Assembly (NCBI GenBank): GCA_035714225.1
Contig: DASTMK010000355.1
Coordinates: 1-28,896 of the forward strand
From: CAADGY01 sp035714225
Lineage (GTDB): Bacteria; Acidobacteriota; Terriglobia; Bryobacterales; Bryobacteraceae
Direction: 5' to 3'
DNA: 28,896 nucleotides
Each line of letters begins with the position of its first letter. Position 1 is the first letter of the stretch. The notes below the pieces were generated by a model. That model did not search any database. It saw only the letters and a list, made by a program, of their open reading frames with translations, and was not told where the DNA came from. Made by a program: the position numbers and the translations under genes. This document shows, piece by piece, positions 8,901 through 17,188 of the stretch.

Positions 8901-9340
8901 CCACGTTCATGTCCGGCGCGCCTCTGGCCGTCACAAGCCAGGTCAATACCACTGGATCTCTCGGCGGCAGCCAGCGCCCCGATAGCACCGGAGTGTCCCC
9001 GGCCTTGGAAGGCCCAAACCGCAGCCGATTGGATCGCTACTTCGACACCTCGCAGTTCCGCGCCGCCGCTCCGTTCACCTTTGGCAACCTGTCGCGCCAG
9101 CTGCCCGACGTGCGCGGGCCCGGGCTTCACAATTGGGATATCTCGCTCATCAAAAACACGAACATCGCGGAAACGGTGAGATTGCAGATCCGGGGAGAAG
9201 CATTCAACGCTTTCAATCTGCCGGCGTTCGACAATCCGGCCACGTCGTTTGGCGCCAGCACGTTCGGCCGCATCAGCGCCGTCCAGAACCGCGCAAACCC
9301 GGCTCGCCAGATTATGCTGGGCATGAAGCTACTGTGGTAA
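5921..9340 (+). CDS. Oar-type TonB-dependent receptor-like outer-membrane protein 1
   Basis: This 1139-residue protein has a Sec signal peptide (residues 1-21, ending VAHA before QEF). A carboxypeptidase-regulatory-like beta-sandwich follows at about 24-105 (RGSISGTVTDASGG, GSFTIPFVLPGNYRIAVEAAGF), then a linker with PLLDTADAS, a plug-like domain (LLLDGIPNADS, EFGRAAGGTINITVRSGTNQFHG) and a long beta-barrel ending in KLLW. This is the Oar architecture abundant in Acidobacteria and Myxococcota. Such proteins sit in the outer membrane and are presumed to import or bind large or poorly soluble ligands with TonB energy. Length is normal for the group. It lies 158 bp after the sulfatase and 10 bp before the phosphoesterase, so it probably serves the same pathway. 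Its ligand cannot be read from sequence. Confidence 0.9.
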   Translation: MNRHSLIGIVPIAVLVCVAHAQEFRGSISGTVTDASGGSVPGATVTAINTSTNVRLPTTATSTGSFTIPFVLPGNYRIAVEAAGFKTAIRESIDVEIQQRVRLDFELEPGVVTESITVSAETPLLDTADASLGEVVNRRQMIDLPQAGRNAYLQARIAPGIMPTDTRLFARVFDNGAVSNVSISGAPRRSNDLLLDGIPNADSTNTVAFVPTVEAVEEMKAQTNTYDAEFGRAAGGTINITVRSGTNQFHGSMLEFLRNDKLEANSFFNNRSGQPKPRQRYNQFGATAGGPVYIPKLYDGRNRTFIFGSWESIRQKDPEAILTTVPTLLERNGDFSQSFDASGRLLPVYNPLTTRPDRDRPGRFIRDPFPGNAIPASLQDPVARKLMSYYGEPNQPGARLTSVENFAWSGSSPDRYDSLLLRGDHNFTDRQRIFVRTSTSVRPRTGNNLFDNIASTPATSERISRGAALDYLNTLTSSLMLNLRYGFTRYGDSDDFQDFSIAELGMPASLAAAVSNAHFPDIGISGYEGLGDSGDSRTRQNVHSFQANMTRIGSSHNLKWGFDHRMYQANYQDTGNASGSFSFNPNFTRGPDPVSNTNTGHAVASFLMGTPSSGSIDNNVQPAFFNKYYGLYLQDDFRVTRSLTLNLGLRYEYETPRMERHDRMVRGFAYDTPSPIAIPGRQLLGGLQFAGAGGEPRYQWNPQRTNFAPRFGIAWQIDPRVVFRAGYGIFRAGASDFGGGTAASPGFSATTPMVTSLDGVTPVHRLSNPFPDGLLAPIGSSEGLRTLTGQSIAFVDVNGRVPYTQQFSAGFQVQTPGNFVIDASYSGSRGTGLSIGNVNINQLPVEELARGGALQQSVPNPFFGQFASGVLASANTTLGQLLRPYPHFNSVTTRNPTVGNSTYHAALLKVERRMANGLTFLASYTVSKLIDDVGAPQNNYNIRGERALSVFDRPQRLVVSGLYELPFGPGKALTGGSSPIVHRIIGGWQLNWISTFMSGAPLAVTSQVNTTGSLGGSQRPDSTGVSPALEGPNRSRLDRYFDTSQFRAAAPFTFGNLSRQLPDVRGPGLHNWDISLIKNTNIAETVRLQIRGEAFNAFNLPAFDNPATSFGASTFGRISAVQNRANPARQIMLGMKLLW

Positions 9341-9350
9341 CAAGGACGGA

Positions 9351-10295
9351 ATGAAGAGAAGCATTTTCGTATTCTGTGCGCTGCTCGGCGGTTTTGCGGC
9401 CGGGCAGCACGACGCTGCGATTGAGTTCATCCACGTCACCGACACGCATGTTACCGATTTGAAGCAGGTTTCCCCGCCACTTGTGAAAGCGCGCGAGCAC
9501 TTTAGCGACGGCGAGCGCCGGCTTGCCGCTCTCCTTGCCGGCACCGGACGTCCCTCCACTGCATCGTTCGCCCTGATTACGGGTGACCTGATCGATGCGT
9601 TCAGTTACGAGGGCCGAAGTGCCGATCGGGTGTTCGGACAACTCGACGCATTCCGCCGCGCTACCGCGAGGAGCTCCATTCCGCTGTATCTGGCCCTCGG
9701 AAACCACGATATCGCGCACTACGGCCTCGCGCCGGACGGCGTGAAACCCATGGCAGACCAATCCGTAGCCGCCGCCGCTCGTGCAGCCTGGACCAGATCG
9801 ATGGAGTGCTTCCGCGACGGCACGTACTACGAGTTCTCCAAACAGTCGGGAAGCACACGCTACGTCTTTCTGATGCTGGACAACGGGTACACTGCCGCGG
9901 GCGCGGCGGCCGGACAGCAAGGCGTTCGTATTGCGCATGAGCAACTGTACTGGCTGCGCCGGCGGGCGGCTGCCAATCGCGACGCCATAATCGTCCTGGC
10001 GATGCACATTCCGCTGGGGAAAGACGGGACGTCCGAGGCCATTCGCAGTGCTGTCTCGGAGGCGCCCAATATCGGTCTGATCCTCGCCGGACACAACCAC
10101 AGGGACCAGGTCGAGGAACTTGTTTTGGGCGCTTCCACGGCTGTTCAGGTTCGCACCGCCGCATTGGGATATGGCGCGAACAACTGCCGCCGCATCCGCC
10201 TGCTTCCGGACCGCATCGAGATCTACAAAACGGGAGCCCACGAAGAGCTGGAACGAACGGTCGTGGCCGGCAGAACTGTGCGGCCGGCAGCGTAG
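9351..10295 (+). CDS. Exported calcineurin-like metallophosphoesterase
   Basis: This 314-residue protein starts with a short signal-like N-terminus (residues 1-18) and carries the full set of calcineurin-like metal-site motifs: DTH (Asp31, His33), GDLID (Asp79), GNHD (117-120), a single His in AMHIP (His219) and GHNH (247-250). These bind two metal ions and would hydrolyse a phosphomono- or diester in the periplasm. Length is normal for a single-domain member. The spacing to the upstream receptor is 10 bp, with AAGGACGG just before the ATG, so the two are almost certainly co-transcribed. The neighbouring sulfatase and receptor suggest it trims an organic phosphate ester taken from outside, but this is inference; members of this family act on very different substrates. 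Confidence 0.9.
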   Translation: MKRSIFVFCALLGGFAAGQHDAAIEFIHVTDTHVTDLKQVSPPLVKAREHFSDGERRLAALLAGTGRPSTASFALITGDLIDAFSYEGRSADRVFGQLDAFRRATARSSIPLYLALGNHDIAHYGLAPDGVKPMADQSVAAAARAAWTRSMECFRDGTYYEFSKQSGSTRYVFLMLDNGYTAAGAAAGQQGVRIAHEQLYWLRRRAAANRDAIIVLAMHIPLGKDGTSEAIRSAVSEAPNIGLILAGHNHRDQVEELVLGASTAVQVRTAALGYGANNCRRIRLLPDRIEIYKTGAHEELERTVVAGRTVRPAA

Positions 10296-10341
10296 CGATA
10301 TTCATAGGAGCATAACCCCGTAACCGTATTTTAACTGCCTG

Positions 10342-10370
10342 TTGACGCAGTGTTTGTTTGGGGCTGTTAC
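10342..10370 (+). promoter_or_regulatory. Candidate sigma70-type promoter before second Oar-type receptor
   Basis: TTGACG at 10342-10347 and TGTTAC at 10365-10370 are 17 bases apart, in a relatively AT-rich stretch of the 135-bp gap before the receptor gene. The -35 box is good and the -10 box is weak. It would allow the second half of the locus to be transcribed independently. Confidence 0.35.
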
Positions 10371-10430
10371 AAAAGAGGTTCGATCATTCTACACAGGCTT
10401 CAAGGGAGCTACTAGAAAAGGAGATTGCAG

Positions 10431-13400
10431 ATGAAACGTGCCATTTTTTTGATATCGGCTTTCGCTGTTGCTCACCCCGCGTGGGCTCAGGAGTCCCGAG
10501 GCAGCATTGCCGGAGTGGTACGCGATCAGCAGGGTGCTTCTATTGTTGGAGCGACGGTGGTGGTGACGAACAACGAAACGAACGCCGCAAACCGCACCAC
10601 CAGCAATGCCAGCGGGTACTTTGAGGCGAGCTTCCTCAATCCGGGAGGATACACAGTCTCTGTCGAAGCAACCGGGTTCCGCCGCCTCGTGCGATCAGGG
10701 CTGACGCTGAGCGTCGGAAGCCGGCTGGACCTCGATTTTCAGCTTGAGATCGGGCAGGTCGCCGAAACAGTGGAAGTGACCGCGGAAGCTCCGCTGCTCG
10801 ATACATCTTCGGCCGGAGGCGGACGTGTCATCGACCAGCAACAAATCCTGCAACTGCCCATTGCCGACATGAACCCGTTCACGCTGGCAGCCCTCGCGCC
10901 CGGAATGCAGTGGACGGGCAACCCGGGCTTCCGCCGTCCATCGGACGTCGGAGGCACCTCTTCGTTCAACACCATGGGCGGAGTCGGCCAGAACGAGTAC
11001 ACGATCGATGGCTCGCCGGTGACGGGGACAAGCAGGCGTGTCGGTTTTGTGCCGCCTTCGGACGCGGTGACCGAGTTCAAGCTCGAGGCCAACAACTTCG
11101 ACGCTTCGTATGGACACTCGACGGGAGCGGCCATCAACGTGGCGACGCGCTCGGGAACGAACAGATATCACGGAACGTTGTACGATCAGCACTGGCAACA
11201 GCGGTGGAACGCGACTCCGCACTTCACCCGCCTGCAGTTCGAAAATGCTGTGCGCCGTGGCGAAAAAAGTCCCGGCGATCAAAGGCAGGGCTCCGGCCGC
11301 TCCAATTTTTTCGGAGGCAATCTCGGTGGCCCCGTGCGTATTCCGAAGCTGTACGATGGGACGGACAAGCTGTTTTTCTTCTTCAGCTACAACGGCCATT
11401 ACGAAAGGACGTGGGACGCCGACTCGCCGAATCGCACCGTGCCGGCGCAGGCGTGGCGAGACGGCGATTTCTCCGATTTGCTGGCGATCGATGCGGTTCG
11501 CTATACCATCTACGACCCACGCAGCGCGCGTCTTGTCAACGGCCGTGTGGTGCGCACTCCCTTCCCCGGCAATCGCGGCGTGCCCGTTTTTAATCCGCTG
11601 TACGACTATTACACTTCCCTCTACCCGCAACCGAACAACGTACCTGGACTCGTATCGCCCGAGGGCTTCGATAATTACTTCGCCGACCGGACTGTCAACA
11701 CGCTCAAGTACAACGCAATCGTGAACCGGGTGGACTACAACATCAACGAGCGGAACCGCGTGAGCGGAAGGTGGCAATACAGCCGCCGCACGCCGAACAC
11801 ACGCGACTGGGCGTATGAGACGAGGCCCGGTTTGCTGGCGGTTGGATCCCACAGGGTGAACAAAGGAGCGGCGGGTAATTACGTTTGGGTGCTGAACAAT
11901 AACACCCTGCTCGACGTGAGCGCCAGTTGGGCCCGCTTCGCCGATGGCAGCCGGAACGATATGCGGAATTCCATCAAGCCGAGCGACGTTGGGCTTCCAG
12001 CGTATATGGACGAGAAAGCGGGCGACTTTTTCACGCTGCCGGCGATCCAGTTCTCCGAACTGGAAACCCTGTCGACCACCTACCCGATGCTGACCGCCTC
12101 CGGCACGACCGGCGAATTCCGGCTGGGGGTGACTACATTGAAGGGAGGCCACTCGTTGAAGATGGGTTACACCGAGCGCCGCTATTGGTTTGCCTCCGCC
12201 GACCCGGGATATTCGTCTGGTATCTTCACCTTCAACAATGCGTATACGCGGCAGGCCGACGACACCAATACAGCCTCGCAGCATGGACTCGAGTGGGCGG
12301 CGTTTCGGATGGGGCTGCCGTCGTCCGTCAGCATTGACACGGTAGACTCCGCCTACTGGTCCACACGCGTGCGCTCGTTGTACGTTCAGGACGACTGGCG
12401 ACTGACCAACCGCATCCGAATCAATCTGGGCCTGCGGTACGAGCGCGAGGGCGGCATCACCGAGCGGTTCAACCGGGGGCTCAGCGGTGAGTTTCTTCAC
12501 GATGTCAGACTGCCGTTCAGTGAGATTGCAGAGAGCGTCTATGCGCGCAATCCGTTGCCGGAACTGCCGGCCGCGCAATTCCAGGTTGCCGGCGGCACCT
12601 CGTATCTGGGCCAATTGAAGGACACGTTTACGAATGGCACGCACCGCCTGCTTCCGCGCTTCGGATTCGTCGCGGAGATCGCCAACTCGACAGTTTTGCG
12701 CGCCGGGTACGGTTGGTATTTCGATACGCTCAACGCGAACAACACGCAACCCAGCCAGCACGGTTATAGCCTGCCGACGGCGACTGTGATCACAAACGAC
12801 ACAGGGCTCAGCTTCACCGGCGTGGGACCGGCCGCGAACCTTTCACCGGCGAACAACCTGATGCTGGATCCGTTTCCGGTTCGTGCGGACGGAACGCGCT
12901 TCAATGTTCCCTATGGAAACCGGCTGGGAACCTCGGCGCGCGCCGGAACGAGCCATACCTTCTTCGCTCGGGATTATGCACCCGCCGCGCAGCAACGATG
13001 GAAGCTCGGCGTTCAGCGCCAACTCATGAGGGATCTGGTGGTGGAAATCTCGTACAACGGTGCATTCTCCCGCATCCCGGTGAACCAGCCCATCAATTTC
13101 CTGCCGCGGGAGTATTGGGCAACGGGCAACGTACGCAATTCAGCGCGGGATACAGACCTGAATGCCAACGTGCCGAATCCCTTCCGCGTCACGAATATGC
13201 CGTCGCTTGCGACCTCGGAGCCGCTGCTCTATCAGTACCTCAGCACCGTTTCCTTCTTTACGAGCTCCAACATCCGGAAAAATCAGTTGCTGCGTCCTTA
13301 TCCTCATATGACGACGCTCAATGGCGTCCGCCCGGGCGGGTCGTTCGAAGATACTCGTGGACGCAACTGGTACAACGACCTGCAGCTTATGGTCGAACGC

Positions 13401-14102
13401 CGCTTCAGCCGGGGATTCCAGTCGGCGCTGATGTACACGTACGCGAGCAGCGCGGTGCAGGACGTATACCTCCACGAATTCGACTCCCAGCCGTCATGGC
13501 AGCCGAATAACAGCGTCCGGCCGCACCGCTTCGTGTGGAGCGCGATCTGGGAGCTTCCTTTCGGGAGAGGGCGCAAATGGGTCCAGAATAACCCGATCCA
13601 GTATGTAATTGGCGGATGGCAACTGAGCTGGGTATATCAGTATCAATCCGGCCCGGCGACCACCTGGGGCAACCGGTTCTTCTATGGCGACATGGCGAAT
13701 CTGAAGGACCTGCTCAATGCGGACGAGGCGCACGGCCGCGACATTCACCTCTGGTTCGATCCGTCGATTTCTTATCGCGGAACAGGCGTCATCCCCACGA
13801 ACTTCCAGGGCTTTGAAGGACGATCCGCCGCTCAGCCGGGCCAGTATCATGTGCGCGTGTTCCCGACGCGGCTGAGTATCCTGCGGGCCGATGGAATCCG
13901 GAACTGGGATGTGAAGATCCTCCGCAAGTTTCGGGTCACCGAAGGCCTGAGCGCCAGCTTCTCGCTGGACATGTTGAATGCGACCAATCACACGAACTTC
14001 AGCGCGCCGAATACAGACCCCACAAACACGAACTTCGGCCGCGTTACCAGCCAGAATGGGTTGAGCCGCCGCCTGCAGTTGAATCTGAGGATCGAGTTCT
14101 GA
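10431..14102 (+). CDS. Oar-type TonB-dependent receptor-like outer-membrane protein 2
   Basis: This 1223-residue outer-membrane protein has a signal peptide at 1-19 (ending AWA before QES). A carboxypeptidase-regulatory-like domain follows at about 22-105 (RGSIAGVVRDQQGAS, GYFEASFLNPGGYTVSVEATGF), then PLLDTSSAGGG, a plug-like segment (TIDGSPVTG, GAAINVATRSGTNRYHG) and a barrel ending in LRIEF. The ATG at 10431 is preferred over a TTG at 10425 because AAAAGGAG at 10416-10423 is correctly spaced (7 bases) only for the ATG. It shares with the upstream Oar-type protein the segments PKLYDG, LLRPYPH and GGWQL, so the two are paralogues, but it is longer and diverged. It ends in a TGATG overlap with the metallo-beta-lactamase-fold gene, implying translational coupling. 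The ligand is unknown. Confidence 0.9.
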   Translation: MKRAIFLISAFAVAHPAWAQESRGSIAGVVRDQQGASIVGATVVVTNNETNAANRTTSNASGYFEASFLNPGGYTVSVEATGFRRLVRSGLTLSVGSRLDLDFQLEIGQVAETVEVTAEAPLLDTSSAGGGRVIDQQQILQLPIADMNPFTLAALAPGMQWTGNPGFRRPSDVGGTSSFNTMGGVGQNEYTIDGSPVTGTSRRVGFVPPSDAVTEFKLEANNFDASYGHSTGAAINVATRSGTNRYHGTLYDQHWQQRWNATPHFTRLQFENAVRRGEKSPGDQRQGSGRSNFFGGNLGGPVRIPKLYDGTDKLFFFFSYNGHYERTWDADSPNRTVPAQAWRDGDFSDLLAIDAVRYTIYDPRSARLVNGRVVRTPFPGNRGVPVFNPLYDYYTSLYPQPNNVPGLVSPEGFDNYFADRTVNTLKYNAIVNRVDYNINERNRVSGRWQYSRRTPNTRDWAYETRPGLLAVGSHRVNKGAAGNYVWVLNNNTLLDVSASWARFADGSRNDMRNSIKPSDVGLPAYMDEKAGDFFTLPAIQFSELETLSTTYPMLTASGTTGEFRLGVTTLKGGHSLKMGYTERRYWFASADPGYSSGIFTFNNAYTRQADDTNTASQHGLEWAAFRMGLPSSVSIDTVDSAYWSTRVRSLYVQDDWRLTNRIRINLGLRYEREGGITERFNRGLSGEFLHDVRLPFSEIAESVYARNPLPELPAAQFQVAGGTSYLGQLKDTFTNGTHRLLPRFGFVAEIANSTVLRAGYGWYFDTLNANNTQPSQHGYSLPTATVITNDTGLSFTGVGPAANLSPANNLMLDPFPVRADGTRFNVPYGNRLGTSARAGTSHTFFARDYAPAAQQRWKLGVQRQLMRDLVVEISYNGAFSRIPVNQPINFLPREYWATGNVRNSARDTDLNANVPNPFRVTNMPSLATSEPLLYQYLSTVSFFTSSNIRKNQLLRPYPHMTTLNGVRPGGSFEDTRGRNWYNDLQLMVERRFSRGFQSALMYTYASSAVQDVYLHEFDSQPSWQPNNSVRPHRFVWSAIWELPFGRGRKWVQNNPIQYVIGGWQLSWVYQYQSGPATTWGNRFFYGDMANLKDLLNADEAHGRDIHLWFDPSISYRGTGVIPTNFQGFEGRSAAQPGQYHVRVFPTRLSILRADGIRNWDVKILRKFRVTEGLSASFSLDMLNATNHTNFSAPNTDPTNTNFGRVTSQNGLSRRLQLNLRIEF

Positions 14103-15325
14103 TGCGTCTCACCGGTTTCGCTCTTTGGTTTCTTGCCGCCGTTGCCGCGGCGCAAACGGCCGGCGAGGTTCTGCGGCCATGGTCGCCTGGGACGCTCGAC
14201 ATTCATCACATCAATACTGGGAAGGGCGATTCCGCCCTGCTTGTCTTCCCCGACGGCACATCGATGCTGGTCGATGCGGGCAACACGCTGCGCCCCGGTC
14301 CGCGCGTCACTCCCCAGCGTCCCGGCAACACGAGAACTCCGGGCGAGTGGATTGCCCGATACGTTCGGCACATGCTGGAACCCACAGGTATTGTCCGGCT
14401 GGACTATGCTCTGCTGACCCACTTTCACGAGGATCATATGGGTGAACTGTCTCAAGCTGCCCGGAGATCCGCCGGAGGATACCAACTCACCGGTATCACG
14501 GAAGTTGGCGATGCGATTCCAATTGCGACCATGCTCGATCGCGGCTGGCCCGATTACGCCTTCCCTGGGCCGGTCACGGGACCGATGATGACTAACTATC
14601 GCGAGTTCCTCAAATGGCAAGTGCAGCATCGGAAGATGCGCGTGGAACGCTTCGAGGCCGGCCGTAACAACCAGATCGGGGCAGTGAGGGAGCCAGGCCG
14701 GTATCGCGATTTCGAGGTGCGCAATATCGCCGTGAACGGCGAGATTTGGACCGGCGTTGGCTCCGCGACCCGCGCGCACTTCCCTCCGATTGACTCCGTG
14801 CCAAAAGACAATCTGCCAGCCGAGAACATGTGCAGCGCGGGCTTGCGGGTCAGCTACGGCAAGTTCGATTACTTCACGGGCGGAGACATGCCGGGTCTGC
14901 CGGCGGAGGGAAGCCCTCCATGGCACGACGTCGAGACGCCGGTCGCAAAAGCGGTTGGACCCGTTGATGTGCATACACTGAATCATCACGGCTTCCACGA
15001 CTGCTGCAACGCTTTTTTCCTCGGCGCCTTGCGGCCGCGGGTTCACATTATGTCGGTCTATGCGCCGAGCCACCCGGGAATGCGCGTGCTCCGCCGCCTG
15101 CAATCCACGCGTATTTACCCCGGCCCTCGCGACGTTTTCGCCACGAATCTCATGCAGGAAACAAAGGTGGTGATTGGCGACGCGCTGAATCGTCTGAAGA
15201 GTACGCAAGGGCACGTGCTCGTCCGCGTAGCTCCCGGCGGCGCAAGCTATCGTGTCGTCATCCTGGACGACAGCGCCGAGACGTATCGAGTTACGGCGAT
15301 TCACGGGCCGTATGAATCGAGATGA
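14102..15325 (+). CDS. Exported metallo-beta-lactamase-fold hydrolase
   Basis: This 407-residue protein has a signal peptide (residues 1-17, AAVAAAQ) and a metallo-beta-lactamase fold. The metal motif HxHxDH is present as HFHEDH at residues 107-112. Supporting features are GKGDSALLVFPDG and MLVDAGN at the N-terminal edge of the fold, TGGDMPG, and NHHGFHD near the C-terminal metal ligands. The opening DIHHINTGKGDSALL resembles the hydrolase domain of ComEC-like and related exported phosphodiesterase-like proteins rather than true beta-lactamases. It would act in the periplasm. The ATG overlaps the stop of the receptor gene by one base (TGATG), so translation is probably coupled. It is the last gene of the plus-strand run and faces the B12 operon convergently with an 86-bp gap in which I see no clear terminator. 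Confidence 0.88.
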   Translation: MRLTGFALWFLAAVAAAQTAGEVLRPWSPGTLDIHHINTGKGDSALLVFPDGTSMLVDAGNTLRPGPRVTPQRPGNTRTPGEWIARYVRHMLEPTGIVRLDYALLTHFHEDHMGELSQAARRSAGGYQLTGITEVGDAIPIATMLDRGWPDYAFPGPVTGPMMTNYREFLKWQVQHRKMRVERFEAGRNNQIGAVREPGRYRDFEVRNIAVNGEIWTGVGSATRAHFPPIDSVPKDNLPAENMCSAGLRVSYGKFDYFTGGDMPGLPAEGSPPWHDVETPVAKAVGPVDVHTLNHHGFHDCCNAFFLGALRPRVHIMSVYAPSHPGMRVLRRLQSTRIYPGPRDVFATNLMQETKVVIGDALNRLKSTQGHVLVRVAPGGASYRVVILDDSAETYRVTAIHGPYESR

Positions 15326-15411
15326 TCGTATGAGGCCTCCGCTCGCATTCTTCCGTTGACAGGAGCCGAACAATCCTGGCGCGTGGTCTTCCCGGACTCC
15401 GCCGCCCGCCG

Positions 15412-16425
15412 CTACCCTCCGCTCACGGCAGCTTTTCTACGCGACCGGAGTAAGTAGATAAAAAACGGTCCGCCGAGCATCGCCGTAATCACGCCAACCG
15501 GAATCTCGGAAGGTGCGAGCAGGGTGCGCGCCACCACGTCGCAGACTGCCAGGAACGCCGCGCCCAGAAAGAACGCGCAGGGAAGCAGAATACGATGATC
15601 CGCTCCCAGGCGCAGGCGCAATGCGTGCGGGACAATGAGCCCCACAAAACCGATGGGACCGGTGAGGGCGGTGACGGAACCGGCGATCAGGGATCCGGCG
15701 AGGTATCCGGTGAGCAGCAACCGGGAGGTGGAGACGCCGCGCGCTTCCGCCCACTCCTCGCCCACGGCCAGTACGTTCCACTCACGCGCTTTGAAGAACA
15801 GCACGCAGGATGCGGCCACAACCAACGAGCCAATCCACGCCAGCGTGGAGTAGTTGACCGCCTCAATGCCGCCCATCAGCCAGCGGACAATCGCAAACGA
15901 CTGGCCGAATGTGGACAGGTTTTGCAGGAACAGGATGCCCGCCATCGAGATGCTGTTAACCGTGGTCCCCGTCAGCAACAGAGTAAATGACGACATGCGC
16001 CGCCCCTCGGTCGCGACCCCCAGTACGATGAGAAGCGTTGTAAACGCGCCCAGCGCGGCTCCAAACCACGTAGCCGGTACTGCGGCGATGGTCCCGATTC
16101 CCGCCGAGATGGTGATAACCGCGCCTAACGATGCGCCAGCGGAGATGCCGAGCGTAAAAGGCGTTGCGAGTGCGTCGCGAAGCACCGCCTGAAACAGCAC
16201 ACCAGCCACAGCGAGTCCGCCGCCCGCGATGAGCGAGAGCAGAACGCGCGGCACGCGGGCGTAGAAGAGAATTTCAAAATCGGGCGATTGCCCGGCGAAG
16301 GCGCGAGAATAGCTGAGGGGCGCGGAGCCGATCAGCGGGGCGATAATTCCCGCCGCGACCGCCACAGCGGCCGAAAGCGCCACCGAGTAGGCAAGCCGCC
16401 TTGCCGGCGCACCGTCAACTGCCAT
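15412..16425 (-). CDS. btuC: Vitamin B12 ABC transporter permease, BtuC/FecCD family
   Basis: This 337-residue polytopic inner-membrane protein belongs to the BtuC/FecCD permease family and would form the channel of the cobalamin importer as a homodimer. About ten hydrophobic segments alternate with short loops. Family features include RVPRVLLSLIAGGGLAVAGVLFQAVLRDALATP given in parts (RVPRVLLSLIAGGGLA near residue 58), TPFTLGISAGASLGA, and GFVGLIVPHALRL near the coupling helices. The ATG at 16425 overlaps the ATPase stop by 11 bases; an in-frame TTG two codons upstream is less likely. It is the last gene of the riboswitch-led operon. The family also serves siderophores and heme; the riboswitch is what points to cobalamin. 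Confidence 0.9.
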   Translation of the reverse strand: MAVDGAPARRLAYSVALSAAVAVAAGIIAPLIGSAPLSYSRAFAGQSPDFEILFYARVPRVLLSLIAGGGLAVAGVLFQAVLRDALATPFTLGISAGASLGAVITISAGIGTIAAVPATWFGAALGAFTTLLIVLGVATEGRRMSSFTLLLTGTTVNSISMAGILFLQNLSTFGQSFAIVRWLMGGIEAVNYSTLAWIGSLVVAASCVLFFKAREWNVLAVGEEWAEARGVSTSRLLLTGYLAGSLIAGSVTALTGPIGFVGLIVPHALRLRLGADHRILLPCAFFLGAAFLAVCDVVARTLLAPSEIPVGVITAMLGGPFFIYLLRSRRKAAVSGG

Positions 16426-17188
16426 AGACAATCCAGGGCCGCCCCGCGCGCGTGTGGCTGATCTCGGCAGCTACGCCGAACACATCGGCGATGATCTTCG
16501 CGCTGATCACACGCTCGGGAGGCGCATCGATTACGATGCGGCCACGGTTGAGCATGACGATGCGGTCCGCGTAAGCCGCCGCGAGGTTCAAATCGTGAGT
16601 CACCGCGACGATCAGCAGTCCCCGCGTGCGGCACAACTCGCGGAGGAGTTCGTAAATGGCAAGCTGGTGGCGGATGTCGAGGAACGTAGTGGGCTCGTCG
16701 AGCAGCAGCGTCCTGGGCTCCTGCGCAAGGGCCGAGGCCAGAATGACGCGCTGCCTTTCGCCGCCGCTCAACGACCGGAAATCCCTTTCACGAAAGGCGA
16801 GCGTGTCCGTTATCCGCATGGCGCGTTCGACCGCTTTGAAGTCGTCCGGCGACTCGAAGAGTCCATTCTCGTGCGCTGTCCTGCCCATCAGGACCACCTC
16901 TTCGGCAGTGAACGGAAATTCCAGCCGCAGGTTCTGCGGGACGAACGAAACTTCCCGCGCGAAGAGGCGCCTGCGCCAGCGAAGGACCTCGGTTCCGCCG
17001 TAGAGGCATCGTCCCTCATACTCGCCGCGGAGACCCGCCATGATGCCCAGCATCGTGGATTTGCCCGCTCCATTCGGACCTGCGATCGCGACTAGCTCCG
17101 GCGCCGTAAAACCGGCGTGGATGCCCTCCAGCACTGGAGTGCCGTTATAGGTCTTCCCGACGCTCTCAAGTAAAAAGCTGGGGTTCAG
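16415..17188 (-). CDS. btuD: Vitamin B12 ABC transporter ATP-binding protein with CTG start
   Basis: This 257-residue ATPase powers the importer from the cytoplasmic side. Motifs, numbered from the proposed start: Walker A GPNGAGKS (37-44), Q-loop Gln85, signature LSGGERQRV (140-148), Walker B LLLDEP (161-166) followed by TTFLD, and the H-loop in VTHDLNLAAAYADRI. Length from this start is normal for the FepC/BtuD type. The start is unusual: between the upstream stop and Walker A there is no in-frame ATG, GTG or TTG. A CTG at 17188 gives the expected N-terminus (NPSFLLESVGKTYNG), has GGAGG 7 bases upstream, and overlaps the BtuF stop as CTGA, the usual 4-base coupling overlap. An ATT one codon earlier and a GTG at 17329 inside the preceding gene are the alternatives. 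Confidence 0.9.
   Translation of the reverse strand: MNPSFLLESVGKTYNGTPVLEGIHAGFTAPELVAIAGPNGAGKSTMLGIMAGLRGEYEGRCLYGGTEVLRWRRRLFAREVSFVPQNLRLEFPFTAEEVVLMGRTAHENGLFESPDDFKAVERAMRITDTLAFRERDFRSLSGGERQRVILASALAQEPRTLLLDEPTTFLDIRHQLAIYELLRELCRTRGLLIVAVTHDLNLAAAYADRIVMLNRGRIVIDAPPERVISAKIIADVFGVAAEISHTRAGRPWIVYGS

Noticed and set aside
10695..12761. Long minus-strand open frame (688 codons) opposite the second Oar-type receptor gene
   Set aside because: It is fully antisense to a gene with clear domains, has no recognisable motif and a composition (Arg, Val, Gly, His rich) typical of antisense frames in GC-rich DNA.
13988..15373. Minus-strand open frame (461 codons) opposite the metallo-beta-lactamase-fold gene
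   Set aside because: The plus strand carries a signal peptide and HxHxDH motif with a coupled start; the antisense frame has no family features.
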